The notes: generated from the letters alone by a model not told the origin. 64,000 bases of DNA from Isoetes taiwanensis (GCA_021234155.1 JAJEKV010000022.1:8403961-8467960), one strand, 5' to 3'. Counted from the stretch's first letter, positions 9,529 to 24,500 are shown. Numbers and translations are program-made.

Positions 9529-11452
9529 ACGTGGTTACTGAATTGATTGAGGGACTGGTAGAAACTTACCCAGGGTTGCAGTATTTGGATGGGTTTCCAG
9601 AGGTAAGTTTTCTCTAGAGTTGCTAAATTGTTTTGATTCATCAATTGATACTGATGCTAGGTGCAATGCCAAGTTGCATCTTGTCTATGTCAAATGCATG
9701 ACGCTCTATATGTGAACTTAGCAGATTAAGGCCATTCTTCAATCTGATGTAGCAGAAAGCCCTTCCAAGCAAGTTGCTGTGATATCAGGTGTGATATCGA
9801 TTGACTACAATGCTTATAAAATTTGTTGCCATTTATCTTACTGTTATTTTTTTAGGATTATTGAACTTTAGTCATTGTGTCATACGGACTTGTCCCAATG
9901 CTTTATTATTTGGTAATCTAATGCCATCTTTACACGGTCCATCTAATTGGGTAGGTTATGCGTCTTTAAAATTTATTGCCTTTTTCAAATAATTAACACT
10001 TTCCCCATGCAATTTAAGGAGGAGGTAGTGGACACGAACCAGCTCATGCAGGGTATGTGGGTGATGGGATGTTAACAGCTGCTATATGTGGTGATGTTTT
10101 TGCATCCCCATCAGTAAATGCTATATTAGCTGTAAGTGCTTTACATCACTTACTTCCTTAGTCGTATGGCATTATTAAAGAACACATTTATGGTGCTTTG
10201 CCCATAGGGCATATGGGCCGTTACTGGACCTCAAGGCTGTCTTTTGGTTGTAAAGGTATGCCTTGTTCTACAAATAACATAGAATCTTTTGCAACTAGTA
10301 AGTTGTTTGCAGTTTCAACCAGAGAATTATACTGGAGATTGGCTGAATTAGCTGCTGAACAAGCCAAAGCTGAGGGATATAAAGTTGAGGTAACTGTTCG
10401 TAGTGTCCACATCAGTTTTCATAGTACAGAGGACCTGACATTCTATTTGGATGATTTTGCAGATGGTGATAGTTGGAGATGATTGTGCTTTGCAAGGACA
10501 TCTAAGTTTGGCGGGTCGACGTGGCCTTGCTGGCACAGTTTTTGTGCACAAGGTTAAATATACCGTTTGATATTTTTTGCAGCATTTAACAGCAGTCATT
10601 GAATCAATAAAGTTTTTGTTGTTGAGCTCCTATCTTTGAATCGATGCTCTTCTTTGTCTAGCCAGCACCTTAGATCTGAACAATTTGCTTTGCTCTCTTT
10701 TGTTCAAATTAAAGCCCAAGTGAGATATATCTGCGCAGCATTTTCCTGCCTGATTTTTGGATTTTGGTGACTCTCAAGCAGAGAAAATGCAAAATTTGGA
10801 AGTAAGATGGGAAGGATACAGTTCTTGAAAGGACATCTTACATCCAAATAATTACCTAGAAATGGTAGGTTCCACCGTTTTTTTCTTAAATATGGCCTTG
10901 GAGGCGTGCCAATGGCTGTATTACAACAAATATGCCCTCATGAAACCGTGAGAGTGCAAGTTTGATGAAGGTTTATAGCCATCAATAAGGAAGTTTGCAA
11001 AGCAACAGATTGTTAGTTGGTCTGTTTAAACTTGTAGACCAAGCATGCCAGGAGGAGCTTTTTGTGGCATGTTGACCTGCATACCATTCGCTGTTAGTGG
11101 TACCATCCCAAATTGTACTTGGGCATTGGGTGCATTAAAAATCTCTTCTAACTGCTATCTTTAAGTTGTAACCTGCATTTGCTTGAGATTCTTATACTAT
11201 TTATCTTAGCCTTATTTATATTTAATCTTCAGGTAGCAGAGGCTGCAGCAGCTGCTGGCTTGAGTCTTCCTGAAGTTACTGAAGTAGCTTTAGAAGCCGT
11301 GGGCTTTCGTTTTAACTCCAAATGCCACCTTCTAAACTATGAGCTAAGAAATGTCATCTGCATTTGCAACATGGTGAGCCTGGAGCTGCTGTAGCTGATA
11401 TACAATCTGTGAATGCTATAGTGGCTCATATTCTCAAACGGATTTTGTGTGC
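9529..11452 (+). pseudogene. Dihydroxyacetone kinase (DhaK domain) pseudogene, six exon pieces
   Basis: DHA kinase phosphorylates dihydroxyacetone with ATP. Exon 9529-9602 reads VVTELIEGLVETYPGLQYLD, exon 9725-9788 ends AVISG, and exon 10019-10131 continues [17 protein letters not shown], the substrate-binding glycine loop. Exon about 10208-10255 has WAVTGPQGCLLVVK. Exon about 10315-10389 has NYTGDW, then AAEQAKAEGYKVE in another frame. Exon 10462-10551 has MVIVGDDCALQGHLSLAGRR. The last piece, 11232-11452, has VAEAAAAAGLSLPEVTEVAL, then HGEPGAAVADIQ in a shifted frame; the catalytic-histidine segment between them is scrambled. A small deletion at LN(FG)LAAEQ shifts the frame. The C-terminal DhaL (ATP-binding) domain was not found. 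Introns are intact, with good GT-AG borders on most exons. Confidence 0.9.
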
Positions 11453-11529
11453 GGTATTATTCATATTGTTTGCTGTCCCTTTATGATTGTATTAGGATTA
11501 TGCAACATATAAGAAGATTATATTTGTTC

Positions 11530-12240
11530 TTGCAGGAATGTGTGTCAATCAAGCCTGTTGATTATAGTCTACTCCAAGCCTGCATGAGGAAGTCGATGCC
11601 TTCCAAACATGAAATTTTATAAGAAGCAGAGCCTTTGGTGAAATCCATCCAATTTTACAACAGGAATCCCTCTTCCACGAAATTCAAGAAGGCAGCTGTT
11701 GGCCTTATTGCTAGTCCTTAGAGATAGGCTGCATAGCTGGACCTACTGCACCTGGTGCCCCAACAACTCACTGGTACCAGTTGCGCTGTGTCCTCTCTCA
11801 ACCCATTTATGTCATGGCTGGCCTGCTTATGACTACCAACCTTCGACTGGTTGCACATAGTGCTCAGAGGTATGCTATACATCGTACTATGTCAGGTACC
11901 TTGATTACTTGCCTTCACTTGAATATAAACTATTATGTTGCATTGGGCTATTTATTACGTTTATTTCTGCATAGCTGCTTCGTGGGGGGCGGGTTCTGCG
12001 CATGGAGGAATTTTACAAACTGCTTCTGGCAAGCTTGATTTGAAGGAACCATATTATCGCATGTCTCAGCCCCAAGCATATAGTTGGAACAAGGAACAAA
12101 GAAGAACAACCGGGGTTTGTGAGGTGTGTTACAATAATGATGTATGCTTTATGCCCGCCACGGTTGTATATGATTTTGGTGTTAGCATTCTTTCATGTTT
12201 AACAACAAAGGGCAGATGCAAACCCAAGTAGATGGTGCTC
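11530..12240 (+). other. Exon-like open segments of unknown origin
   Basis: Two stretches look like exons. One, near 11725-11870, reads GCIAGPTAPGAPTTHWYQLR, continues into a hydrophobic segment and ends at a GT donor. The other, near 11970-12115, reads AASWGAGSAHGGILQTASGK and continues to KEQRRTTG. I do not recognise either family and they may come from different genes. No open frame links them. Confidence 0.3.
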
Positions 12241-13817
12241 CAAAGTAGTTCAATGCGAGTGTTGCTTCAAAATCACGCAAGCATTTTCCCAACGACTACA
12301 ACAAGCAAATGTACTTTTGCGGCTCAAAGCCCACATCTTGCAGCTAGCTTTTATGCCAAACAAAGAACAAAGAAAATATTATAATTCCAATTACTGCGGT
12401 TCTTAGTTGGAGGTCTATGTGGTTGCAAATCTGTGAAAGTACTATCTTCTTCTGTCCTATTCCATTTGTGCAAACACAGAGTTGAAGATGCTTATCTTTC
12501 ACCTATATTGGGATTCATGGTGCTACTTCATGTTGTTGGTCCTCCAGAATGTGGTAGACAGTCACTTATTGGTGATGTTTGAGGGTAGAAAGTCATCTAT
12601 TGGTGATGTTTCACTGATAATATGAAAAATCAGCCGGGGTAATAAGATCTCTTAACGTATTTAATTTCTTTGCCCACAGATTGTGCAAATATTATATTTG
12701 ATCCATTTATGGACCGATCTGTACATTATAAGGGGCACAAATTGTGCTTCAGTTATTCCTTTCAAGGGAAGAAATATTTTTATCGCCCTGACTGTTGTAC
12801 AATTTCACACGCCACGGAAGTCATCAGATCAAATTCATTTTTATCGCCCTGACTGTCGTACTATTTTCAGAATAATCTCTGTTTGGTGGTGCAGTTAGAC
12901 AAAAGAACAATATTGGCTACTTCAGAAAGCACGTAATCCATCAAAAAGCACTGAAGCGAAAATAGCATGTCGTCCTTAAGTGATGGCATGGCTGGAGAAT
13001 GGGCAATGAATTGCAAGCTAATTTTCTTAGCACTATTATGTGCACCTGTGAGGCAGCTAAAAGGCCTTAGATTTATATGTTTGTGCAGGCAAAGAACTTT
13101 GTAGAAGCAATCTGCAGTGTCAATATAAATGTGGGAGATTTTCAAATAAAATCTCGATCATTTGCCTGAGAAACATTGGAGTCACACCTGAAATATTTTC
13201 GTGTGATGGACTTGAAAGTAAAGTTTATCCCATTCTCATTGATGCCATGAGGATTTTCAAGCTCATGCCATAGCTTGAACTTATACATTTCTCAAGTACC
13301 CTGTGATTGCCCTTTTGAAAAAAGCCATGTTAGGATTGACTGCATAACTAGATTGAAAATAGCAGCCAGTCTGCACAGAGTCTGGACTATCTACATGCTT
13401 ATGCGTCTCTACATATCATCTAAAGGGACGTTAATCTGCAAATGTTATGCTACTCTTAATATGGCTCATGACAGTGATGGAAACACGTGTATGTTTGGAT
13501 CCAGAATATGATAAGATGACACAGTAACAACAAATAACACCTTTATAGTTTTGAGTTGTGTTTGGAATTCAGAGGTGGTAGAAAAGCTGCAGAAGCGATA
13601 GTATCATGGGCGTATGAACTTGTTAAGCATAGCAGCATAGCCAGATTATGGATCCAACGCTGGACATGCAAGTTAGCCTATGAATGTAGTCAGGATAACC
13701 TTGGATTGTGGCATATTAGTGGCAAGGTAAAGAGCATAAATACTATATAATGCATTGAATTAATTCATGCTTTAATCCAAGACTAGGGTATGCATGAATT
13801 CTTCGTATCAGCTAATC
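12241..13817. other. No recognisable gene
   Basis: About 1.6 kb of AT-rich sequence with a short near-repeat of TTTTTATCGCCCTGACTGT around 12777 and 12839. A frame at 13556-13725 (WAYELVKHSSIARLWIQRW) ends at a GTAAAG donor-like site but matches no family I know. Confidence 0.4.
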
Positions 13818-13979
13818 AACCAAGGGTAATAATATATAGAAGTTAGTAGTTTGCATAGTTGTATGGAAAAAGAAATCAACTTTATTAAGTCTTCACTTAA
13901 CCAAGGGTAATATATAGAAGTTAGTAGTTTGCATAGTTGTATGGAAAAAGAAATCAACTTTGTTAGGTCTTCACTTAAC
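13818..13979. repeat. 81-bp tandem duplication
   Basis: Two adjacent copies, starting AACCAAGGGTAATA at 13818 and 13899, share nearly all of an 81-base unit ending in TCTTCACTT. They differ by a two-base indel and a few substitutions, so the duplication is recent relative to the surroundings. Confidence 0.85.
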
Positions 13980-15155
13980 ATTGTGCCACTGTTTGTTGCA
14001 CAATGATTCTTTTAATTTGGATTTTTGAGCCTTTTACGAGTTCAGGAAAGTAGCCCTTAGGGATGCCATATTTCTAAGGTTACCTTATAATAAGAGAAAA
14101 AAAAAGACCATTAAGAGTTATGGAAGGTATTTTTTCTTTTTTCGTTTTCTTTATGAGTCTGAGAGCATTCCGGGCATTGCCCCTGCTGATAAATCTCATG
14201 TCCAAACATTACATCTCGAAGTAGCCAGGAGTATTCTGCATTTCTCGATTAATGTTTCTATTTGATTTTCTAGGCTGAAGCATCATCTCGTTTCTAAAAG
14301 CAGATGGATTTTGTCATTTTGAGCATCGATCACATGCATTGGAGATTTGCACTAATGCCCCACCATTGGAGATTTAAAACATAGAGGACTTTCAGAGTGA
14401 GGCTTAAAAGTTAAGAAAAAAGGATGGTGAGCATTAAAATTTCAGAGACAACTAAAGTTGGATAGTTGTGTCAGATTTATAAGCATGTCCTTAACCCATG
14501 CAAAAAGAAGCGTGAAACAAAAAAATCTAGGAATAATCTTGGCCGACAGCTTTTTTGGCCAATTGTGGCATCAAATTTGTACTTTTTTCATATTGTTACG
14601 ATTGCTATGCATAGGTAGATGACGGGAGGATTGAATTGTTGGTATATGGCAGAGCTTGAGGTATTAAAAGCATAATGGCGAAGGGAATTGGTTGAGAAGA
14701 CCCAGTGGTAGAGTAATCATAAAGCAAAGGATTAGAGCGTTGCCAAAATTGCAAGGCATGATATTTTGGGGCTTCCCAGGAGGTGTTCGTAAACTATAGT
14801 TCATAGGCCCATTTTATAGTACAAAAATGCACCTTTCAACTACAAATAGTGTATACCTATACAGAAATGTCTATCATCGAGTGTTCCTGAGAAAGCCCAA
14901 ACTAATTCACCTAGGACTCAAGGACAGGCTTTTTGTTTGTACATTTGATATCACTTTTGAATTTGCCTCCAATAAAATTGGATACGCATCAAGAGTAAAA
15001 AAATAAATGAAGTTGATAAGCAGGGAACAACATATTTATCAAAGAGTTTGTTTATCAATGAGGTGTGTGGATGCATGTAGACTGTTCACCAAATATCTAT
15101 GCTCATTGTTAAACGAGATGCAATTTAACTTCGCTGAGCCAAAGACACTTCGCTG
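13980..15155. other. No recognisable gene
   Basis: AT-rich sequence without open frames of note. It ends at an (AT)n array where the truncated inverted-repeat element begins. Confidence 0.5.
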
Positions 15156-15668
15156 AATATATATATATATATATATATATATCTATTATATATATACAAT
15201 TATATTATGGGTCCTATGGGGGGGTGAAAGTTTGTAGAGATTATTCATGGCCGTCGATTCTTTGAGGTGTCGCGACAATGGCCCTTGGATTTGATGGGGG
15301 GGCATGCATGGGGCATGCATGGGGCATGCACCCCATCCCTGGGCCGTCGATCGGGCACGTGAGAAATCGTGGCCCTTGATTTTAAGCCTAAGGAAGGTGC
15401 AAGGAATTTGTTGGTAAAGATTGATCTCGGCCGTCCATCTCTGAGATGGACGGTCCAGACGGTGACACTTCAATCAACCCCAAGCAGCCCCCTTTATTTG
15501 GGGCTTTTGATGTGAGCCGTTAGATCTAGGGATTCAATTGGGGCATTTTATGTAGACCGTCCATCCTTGAAATTAGGGCTTTTATATTTAATGTAAGGAG
15601 TATTACATTTAATATGGGGTGAGGTGGCACTGGCAGCAATTAAGCATCATTAATTACATTGTTAGGTG
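15156..15668. mobile_element. Right half of the inverted-repeat element, truncated at its (AT)n core
   Basis: After a short (AT)n array, sequence from 15182 matches the right arm of the element at 8475-8908, beginning ATCTATTATATATATA and continuing through the same CATGCATGGGGCATGC block. The terminal AGGTGGCAA lies near 15663-15672. The left arm is missing; the break lies exactly in the (AT)n array. The internal region near 15410-15500 differs from the 8.5-kb copy. Confidence 0.75.
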
Positions 15669-17440
15669 GCAAGTTTTCAGTCCCGTTTCTTCTGTAACAT
15701 CGTAGCTAGCTATGGCGACCTCTTGCAAGTAAAGGGAAGGCTTATCCTTTACAGATCCTCGTTACCTCCCCTTTGTTTTTCTACGATTAGGGTTCTTATA
15801 GTTTTTCCGAATTCCTTAGCCGATGGTTTTTTTTTTGCAGAAGCGCGATTCTTTCCCGGTGGCATCATCTTTGCTATGGCAGGAGTAAAGCATTCTTCGT
15901 ATTGGAAAGGATTTTTTTGTTCCTTATCAGTGCCAGTGCATTCCGGCATTGCCAAAACCTTCCCGAAACTTATTGAAATTTCCGCCATTTTGTATTTTCT
16001 ACATATAAAGAAGAGAGATCAAAAGACAGTGGGAGTTGCGCCCATTTTTATCTGGACATGTCTGGAGCTTTAATGCAGAGCTCGAACTTACGTTTGCATG
16101 TGTTTTCCTTCGATGCATTCTGAGCTGACTATAGCGGCTTCTCTGAATGCTTTGCAGGCTTTGAAGTTTTTCAAAGAATAAATGAGGTTCGTAGTTAACA
16201 GTGGCTCTGCCGGAGTTGCTCTAAGTGAGGCAGACACAGGTCAAGTTATCCTGCCTTTTAAGAATGGCTGTTTCTATGAAATGACAAATGTCCCAGGCAG
16301 CAGCGATTTAGATATGGTATCCATTGCCAATTTCGGGGTTTTGTGCTTATTGCTTTCTGTGTTTCCGGAGGCCTTTTTCAGGATTTTGCTCCCAGCTTCA
16401 AATCTTGAAAAAGAAGGCGCTGGATCTGCCATTGCGTTATGTCTCCTAGCAGGTTAGCATCTAGAATGATGAACAGTTGTCACTTCTCTTTAAAATGACT
16501 CCATTTTTTATTTAGCGTTGGGATTTTGCACAGTGTTGCTTGCCATTGTTTTGGTATTTCGTTGTTCATTAGAATTGCCTGTTCATTTTGGCTTTCTTTC
16601 TCATATAAGGTATCAATCCTAGTTTGACGGTGTGAACAAATGTAACGCGACCCAGCCAATTGTGTCTGCCACTGTTCTGGTGTTCCATTTTGTTCCAGTG
16701 TCTCGCCAAGATGCAAATTCCTCAAACGTCTTTGCAGATTGGTACAAAAATTAGGCAGATATTTGTCGAAATGGGGTGCTTCCGAATTTGGATGGCCTAT
16801 GCTCAAATCAGAAAAGATATGGCCGGTTCATGATCTGGGTAAGAGATTCAAACATTGAGGTGCATCATCTTGAATTTGATGGCGCTGTAGGCTTGGGTCT
16901 CTGCTTTGGCTGACTTATGTGCTGATTTGGCTGTCTGGTCTAATGTCTGTTGCCAGCGGCTTCATCGAAAGACCTGTCCCAGTGAACGTCTCCATATTCT
17001 CTGCCCAAACTGTCTACGAAACAGGGGCATGTTTGTATTTTGGAAGTGCAAATCCAGTTTTCTCTCTGTCGGAGCTATGGTGCCTGGGACGGATTTGCTT
17101 CGGGAAAGTTGGTTCCCGCAAAATCTTGTTAAATGTCCACCTTCTTGGCATGCTGATTTTCACTCTGTACCTTTTGGCTATGGCAGAGCTACCGATTGTT
17201 GGCCAGAATGGGAAAGAACAACATAGATGCTGGTTCTTCCAGCGCTCTGCTCTCTGCAAGGCATGTGATAGCCTGCAACTCTTTTTCAGTTTTTTGTGAT
17301 TTGAAGAGCATAGAGAGAGCTATGATTCTTTGAGGTTCCTAACATATTGGTCTTGCAAGGATATGTACATGGTTATAGCAAAATGCTGTTGCCATTTTAG
17401 AAAAAAGCTACTGTATGATAGATGAATTTTATCTGGTCTA
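15669..17440. other. Unassigned segment with several medium open frames
   Basis: Plus-strand frames at 15666-16073, 16182-16457 and 16906-17299 are longer than expected for such AT-rich DNA but resemble no family I know. Near 17309-17365 a block matches 3354-3410 (AGAGAGNTATGATTCTTTG and TTGCAAGGAT), showing that the two regions share a dispersed repeat. Confidence 0.35.
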
Positions 17441-17462
17441 ATTTGGTCTTCCCGTTATTGCA

Positions 17463-17700
17463 GGAAGAAGGGGGTGATAATCTGCCCCCAGGCTTACAGA
17501 AGCAAATAGATGAGACTTTGGAAGAGATAACACCACGATGCATGCTTGAGATTCTTGCTTATCATTAGATGCAGAACATAAGTCCCAGCGTGAAGCTGGT
17601 CTACAAGAAGAGCTCAAACACTTGTTATGGGATGCAGGAAATGTGTCCTTTATGGTTCTTGATGGGGCATTCACACGTGAGAAATTTATGAAAGAAGCTT
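17463..17700 (+). other. Exon-like open segment, family unknown
   Basis: After an attgcag acceptor a frame reads EEGGDNLPPGLQKQIDETLE. A further piece, DAEHKSQREAGLQEELKHLL, is followed by NVSFMVLDGAF. The amphipathic, charged composition is exon-like. It lies 110 bases upstream of a PPR fragment but does not show PPR motifs. Confidence 0.3.
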
Positions 17701-17810
17701 AAGGATGGCTGCACCAGAGCAGGCAATACATAATGGCAAATGCGACAGTGGTCTAATAGATGGGAAGACACTGCTATGTAAGAATTGTTCAGCTATCTCC
17801 ATGTGATGGC

Positions 17811-18062
17811 TCTGCCTATATGCTTATGTCAGACATCTATTCTGAGGCATGTATGTGGTCAGAGCTTTAGGCAGTGTGCAGGTGCATGGAAAAAACCTGC
17901 AATGGCATGGATCGAGATTGATAACAACGCATGAGTTCTTTGTGAAAGATAGAAGCCATCCAAGAAGTGAAGAGATCTATGCCACATTGAAACGTCTAAG
18001 TACACAAATGAAGGAAAGCGGATACTTTCCAAAACTTGATGATGCCAAATCCAGTGCAAAGT
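17811..18062 (+). pseudogene. PPR protein fragment, E/E+ region of DYW type
   Basis: Plant PLS-class pentatricopeptide repeat proteins act in organellar RNA editing. A frame reads AYMLMSDIYSEACMWSEL, matching the E-motif start (Y-x-L-x-S-x-I-Y), then a stop at 17869-17871. A frameshifted continuation reads THEFFVKDRSHPRSEEIYAT and ends in MKESGYFP, which is the E+ segment that precedes the DYW deaminase domain. The HxE/CxxC deaminase core is absent and no tandem PPR repeats are visible upstream. The piece is about 80 residues, with at least one frameshift and one stop. Confidence 0.8.
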
Positions 18063-18363
18063 AAGTGCCTTAAGTATTTAGTTACTGCCTTTTCCAATGT
18101 TCATCAGCAATTGCTCTGTGATTCACCAAAAACAAATGTTAAAACTCATTCCTTTTGGGAAGAAATAAGCTGGCTATTGTGGTCTCTATTTGTCCCAGGA
18201 CAACTATAGAACTACTGCAATCACTCAGTTAGATCCATAATTGCAACCTTTAACTAAAGTGCCAATGAGGAAATGTCATGATGAATCTTAGTTTTTTGAT
18301 TTGTAAAAAGCTGCTGCTGCTGTAGATTTCTTGAACGGTATGGATGTCAGTCAGATTTTCTAG

Positions 18364-18870
18364 AAACGTGGCCATAACTCCCAAATTGAAGCTCTGTTTT
18401 ATGCACAAGAACATCCGTTGGAAGGGTCACTGAAGGCCCACAATTGACGCTAGGCTTCCATTTTCCAAATTCCTAGCAGAAATGGGCCAAAACAGTGCCA
18501 AATCAGGCAATGTCTTTGCTGCCACAGTTTTACAGTCGGGTAGAAATATGGCCATAACTCCAAAATGAAAGCTCTATTTTCTGCACAGAACATCCGGCGG
18601 AAAGGTCACTGAAGATCCACAATTGATGCTAGGCATCCATTTTCCAAATTCTTAACATAAATGGGCTAAAACAGTTGCCAAATGGTCTAATGTCTTTGCT
18701 TGCCACAGTTTTTACAGCTTGAGTTATGGCCATAACTCCTAAATGAAAGCTCTATTGTCTGTGCAAGAACATGTATTGGAAGATCATTGGTCAGTCCACA
18801 AATGTTGCTTGGCATACATTTTTCAAATGCTTAGCATGAATGAGTCAAACAACCAGGTATGCACTCTTGA
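18364..18870. repeat. About 180-bp tandem repeat, nearly three copies
   Basis: Monomers start with GGCCATAACTCC at about 18368, 18548 and 18727, giving a period of 179-180 bases. Shared blocks include CATCCATTTTCCAAATTC and CACAGTTTTTACAG. The third monomer is partial and more diverged. Diverged relatives occur at 37860-38165. The length is nucleosomal and satellite-like, but the copy number here is very small. Confidence 0.85.
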
Positions 18871-19261
18871 GCTTGGTTTTTTACAACAAGAACAAATTTT
18901 GTTACGGCCATTGAATGCTTTGCTTTCTAGATATCATAACATCATCTTAAAATAACCCAGATTACACCAAGCACATGCTCTTCTCAAGGAACATGGCAAA
19001 CAAATATGTCCCCTCGAATATGGTTTGTTACCCTTCAAGAGCTGTTATAACTAGCTCGTGTATATTTCATCGTGCCTATGTTGCAAGCAAATGCATCCGC
19101 CATTTCTTCATAGTTTTGAGATTTTATTTGTAAAATGATTGGATCATTATCATTTGCTTAGTTATTCTGTTCTATGGTATTCATCAAATCCAGCCTTTTT
19201 AGTTTCTTTAGTTTATGATCTTGCTCGATTTTAAATGACTCCATGTTCTTTGTTTGTCCCA

Positions 19262-19494
19262 GAACCGCATTTTATGCGCTCGTAAGGCAAATTCCCGATT
19301 TACATCAAGGTGCACTTGGTAAGAAAGCTTGCTTTTGATCTAACATGTGTGTAACTTGAAAGTTGTTAAATTGGCCATTTCCGCACTTGCTTTATGCTTT
19401 CATAAGCATGCGAGCTATCACTAAAGCTATGAAGATTGCGAACCGACACCCACGCCCGTATTTCTTCTCTCGATGCTTCCGTGATGGGAAGGGA
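19262..19494 (+). pseudogene. Lipid phosphate phosphatase (PAP2 family) fragment, two exons
   Basis: LPPs are membrane enzymes that dephosphorylate phosphatidic acid and related lipids. Exon 19262-19319 reads FYALVRQIPDLHQGALG, matching the (R-x-x-x-x)-DLHH-x-x-LG segment before the active site. After a short intron, the exon ending at 19494 contains AITKAMKIANRHPRPYFFSR and CFRDGKG. It preserves the PAP2 C1 signature K-x6-RP (KIANRHPRP) seen in plant LPPs as KDAVGRPRP. The donor gggagtaagt fits the real gene. The PSGH and SRxxxxxHxxxD motifs needed for catalysis are missing, so it is a non-functional fragment. Confidence 0.8.
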
Positions 19495-21138
<1,644 letters not shown>

Positions 21139-21224
21139 GTGTGAGCAACAATTCATTCAATGAGGTTTTTAACTATGCAACACAATGCTTTGAACCAATT
21201 TACTAGCTCTAAAGGATGACTTCT

Positions 21225-21535
21225 GCTAACTTAATTTTGACACTCAACTTTAGACCCTCTTAAGCATGGTAAAAAGATTTGGCTATTAAATCTTGCAAGG
21301 CCATTAGCCCAAGTATAGTCTAATATTATGCCCACCGCTTTACTTGGATCTTTGACCATATTTATAAACGTGTAAACATTTGCAAGATCTTCACATATCT
21401 ATTTAATCTCGCTTTAAGTACATTCGTTTAACTACCCATTACATTTACACACGCCGACAAAGCCAAAGTCTAATAAATAGATAAACTACCACCGCCTTAA
21501 TGCAATAATATCCTAAACTCTACACAATCCATTCT
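21225..21535. repeat. Dispersed repeat R2, copy 2, with flanking LTR-like motif
   Basis: The segment 21273-21535 matches 6165-6420. Just upstream, near 21226-21260, is CTAACTTAATTTTGACACTC, the same motif that opens the tandem units at 48405 and 49005 and occurs inverted at 34346-34400. This suggests a composite transposon family that includes both blocks. Confidence 0.65.
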
Positions 21536-21539
21536 ATTT

Positions 21540-24500
21540 AGAGCTAGGTTTCACATCGAGTTAAGAGGCTGCCATTTAACTACCATTATAATTATTACCA
21601 ATTCATAGGTTCTCCCCTCACATTATAAAACATTCCTAACAAAGTCTTGATTAAAGGATAGACAAGCTCTTTTCATCCTTTAGAACACTAATAGTTGGCA
21701 TGATAGACCTTCATCACGACGTCGCATCTTTGGTAGCAATGCAAAATTACTAGTTCGTGATTTGGGCTTTAACTTCCTGCCCGATTTTATTGCCATAGTG
21801 TAATCTTGGGATGCTTGATGTAAAAAAGGAAGGATGCAAGTTAAAGTTTCCTCGACAATAATCTTTGGCTCTAACACTTCAAACTATCTGTGCATTCTAT
21901 TTTATTCCATTTTGTACATACACTTTTTGTATGCTATTTTAGTAGCCTACTTTTTGTAAGGGCATTCAACAAACATCCTTGCGTAGAGAGAATTGTTCTT
22001 AGCGAGATTGACTTGAGAGGTTGATCCAACTTGGCTATGGTTGTTGACCAAGAATTTGACCATCTACATGTTCAATATATGTTGATTGGTTGGAACTAAG
22101 TATCCTTAAAGGTACATACCTATGGTTCCCAAGGTCTATAATGTCCCTTGATACATGGGTTTTAAGTTAAAGGGCTTAAGATTTAGTGTCAGAGTAACTA
22201 TTGACTACTAGCATTTGTTTAGGTTTAAGGGTTTAAGATTTTATTGGTTACTGTCAGGTTTAGTCTTTAGAGTTTATGTTATTTGGGTTTCACATGGTAT
22301 AATTTCTCATTCAAAAAAACAGTAATTGTTTAATAAAGTCTTTGCAACCCGTTGACTTTGCAAAAGTCCTCGTAGTAATAAACTCTTATAGTACAACCCT
22401 CATACAAGAAACATAGGAGCTAGAGGTCAGGGATCGTGCGTAGAAGAAATTCCATGACCACACTAAAGAGAGCTAGTCTTCATTTCTTATCTTTAGTTCA
22501 ATATTTTGCATTTTATATACGGTATCGTTTGTTTGTGGAGGGACAAACAATTGTGCATGCAAATAACGAAATTCATGGAATTAACCTAAAAGCATTATGA
22601 AATGGCAATGGAGAACCACATATATTTTACTCTAGCCTTTTGCGAAAATGATTTGATTATAAACGTCTACGGTGTTAAATTTCATGTCCACTTTGGTAAT
22701 GTTCTATATTTTTAAGGGAATATCAAACTATTGGATCTCAAATTTTTCTTGTAACTACTCATTTTGTTATGTGCATTTTGTTTTTCTTCAATTCCATACC
22801 CACTTGTCCAAAATTCGACGACATCCCAAAACGATGATTTAACAAATTGAGGACGGAAACCAACACACAAATTACCTTGCCCAATTAAGTTGACTTGTCC
22901 TTGGATGTGCTTGGAAACTTTGGATGAGCAAATTTTATTGTATTTTGAAGTTGCCGCAATACAGTCGTAAGGATAAACATCGAGAGATAGATACATGTAG
23001 ACAAAAATCGTAGATGTTTTGTAGTGAGTCGGAAATTAGTTACTAAGACAAAAGTATCTCTCAAAATCTTGGAGGTGCGGTTTATTTGGATATGAAGCTC
23101 TAAGCTCCCCATTCTTTATTTTTTCGGATACTTTGCCTTAAAGGCGAGGGTATTGAAAATTTTCAAAACCTCATATGATAACCCTTGGTCACAGAGATTA
23201 CGTTGCCTCGCATTCCTTTTTAACTCCCTCGCTTGTTCTCAGACTGCATTATGTATTGTTGAAAAATTATATGCACCGCTTAAATCAGATAAAGATGAAG
23301 CATGGCCATGAGTATACAAAGTATTAACAATTATCTAGCATTTTCAAAAGTAGAATCTCACCAAAAACCCCATGAATATGAGTGAAACATGGAGGGCTTG
23401 ATAGGTTAATTCCGCTTTTGAAGCCAATAGAAATTTGGCAAAAGTGTCCCCACTAAAAACGTAGCTTGGACTATAAACTTGTAACATGCTTACAAAAGCA
23501 CAATGCATATGCTTGATATTGAATATAACTCTAGCTAGTAGTTCTTATAATATTGCGGTAATCCCCCTCAAAGTTTAGCACCACCCGCCTACCTCTTCAT
23601 GGTTGTCTTTCACATCCAAGTTGATGAATAATGCCGCTCAACATCCATTTTTGTTATCGACCATGAAGGTCTGCAAATAAAATATAATAGATGAGTAAAA
23701 TTAAAGAGTAAAATACAAATGTTCTCAACTTTTCAAATTAAAAAATACTATCATTGCAAACCATAAAAATGCCTTTCAAAGTGATGTCGTGGCTCTATTT
23801 GTAATTTCTAAAGCCAATGCTTCCATGGACCTTAAAAGTTACAAAAGGATAGAATACTCTAAATAATGTGTTATTCATAACATTCCCGAGATGTACATTA
23901 CCACCAGTGGGCAAATCATATTCCTCGTATTCACACATGCCAACATAACTCGGAGGAGTTGTAGAATGATGCTTCGTGAGAAAAACAAAACTAACAAACA
24001 CCGCTAATACCGTATAAGATAATAAAAATCATTCATGAAGAATGTTAGCAGAAGCAATAGATATTGCCTTATAGAATGTTTGTTTGTCTAATAAGCATAA
24101 GATGCTTGTCCGGCCGCAGACATGGTAATACTTTTTGATTTAATGCTGCATGCAGAGAAAAATCTTTAAGATGAATATTTTTTAAAGTTTCCATATTATC
24201 TCATTGGCCTTGATAGTCAACAAAATAGACTTTTCCAAGAAGTTCTCTCTTTGAGCAGCTTCAAAACGCGATCAAATTTCACACCAAACGAGCTTTCTAA
24301 AAGCGTAGATGTCGCACAAAATGTGTAGGGGCTACCTTTAAGGCCATGAAAAGGTATTTTGACAAAGGATGATAGTGTAAGTTTATAATACCCTCAAGAA
24401 GACATTTAAACGAACAAAAATATTCAAACTTACATGGAAGAAGACCCCATTATCTTGCATCATAGAAAGAAGGGTTTGCCTTTGCTATTGCATCTCTTGC

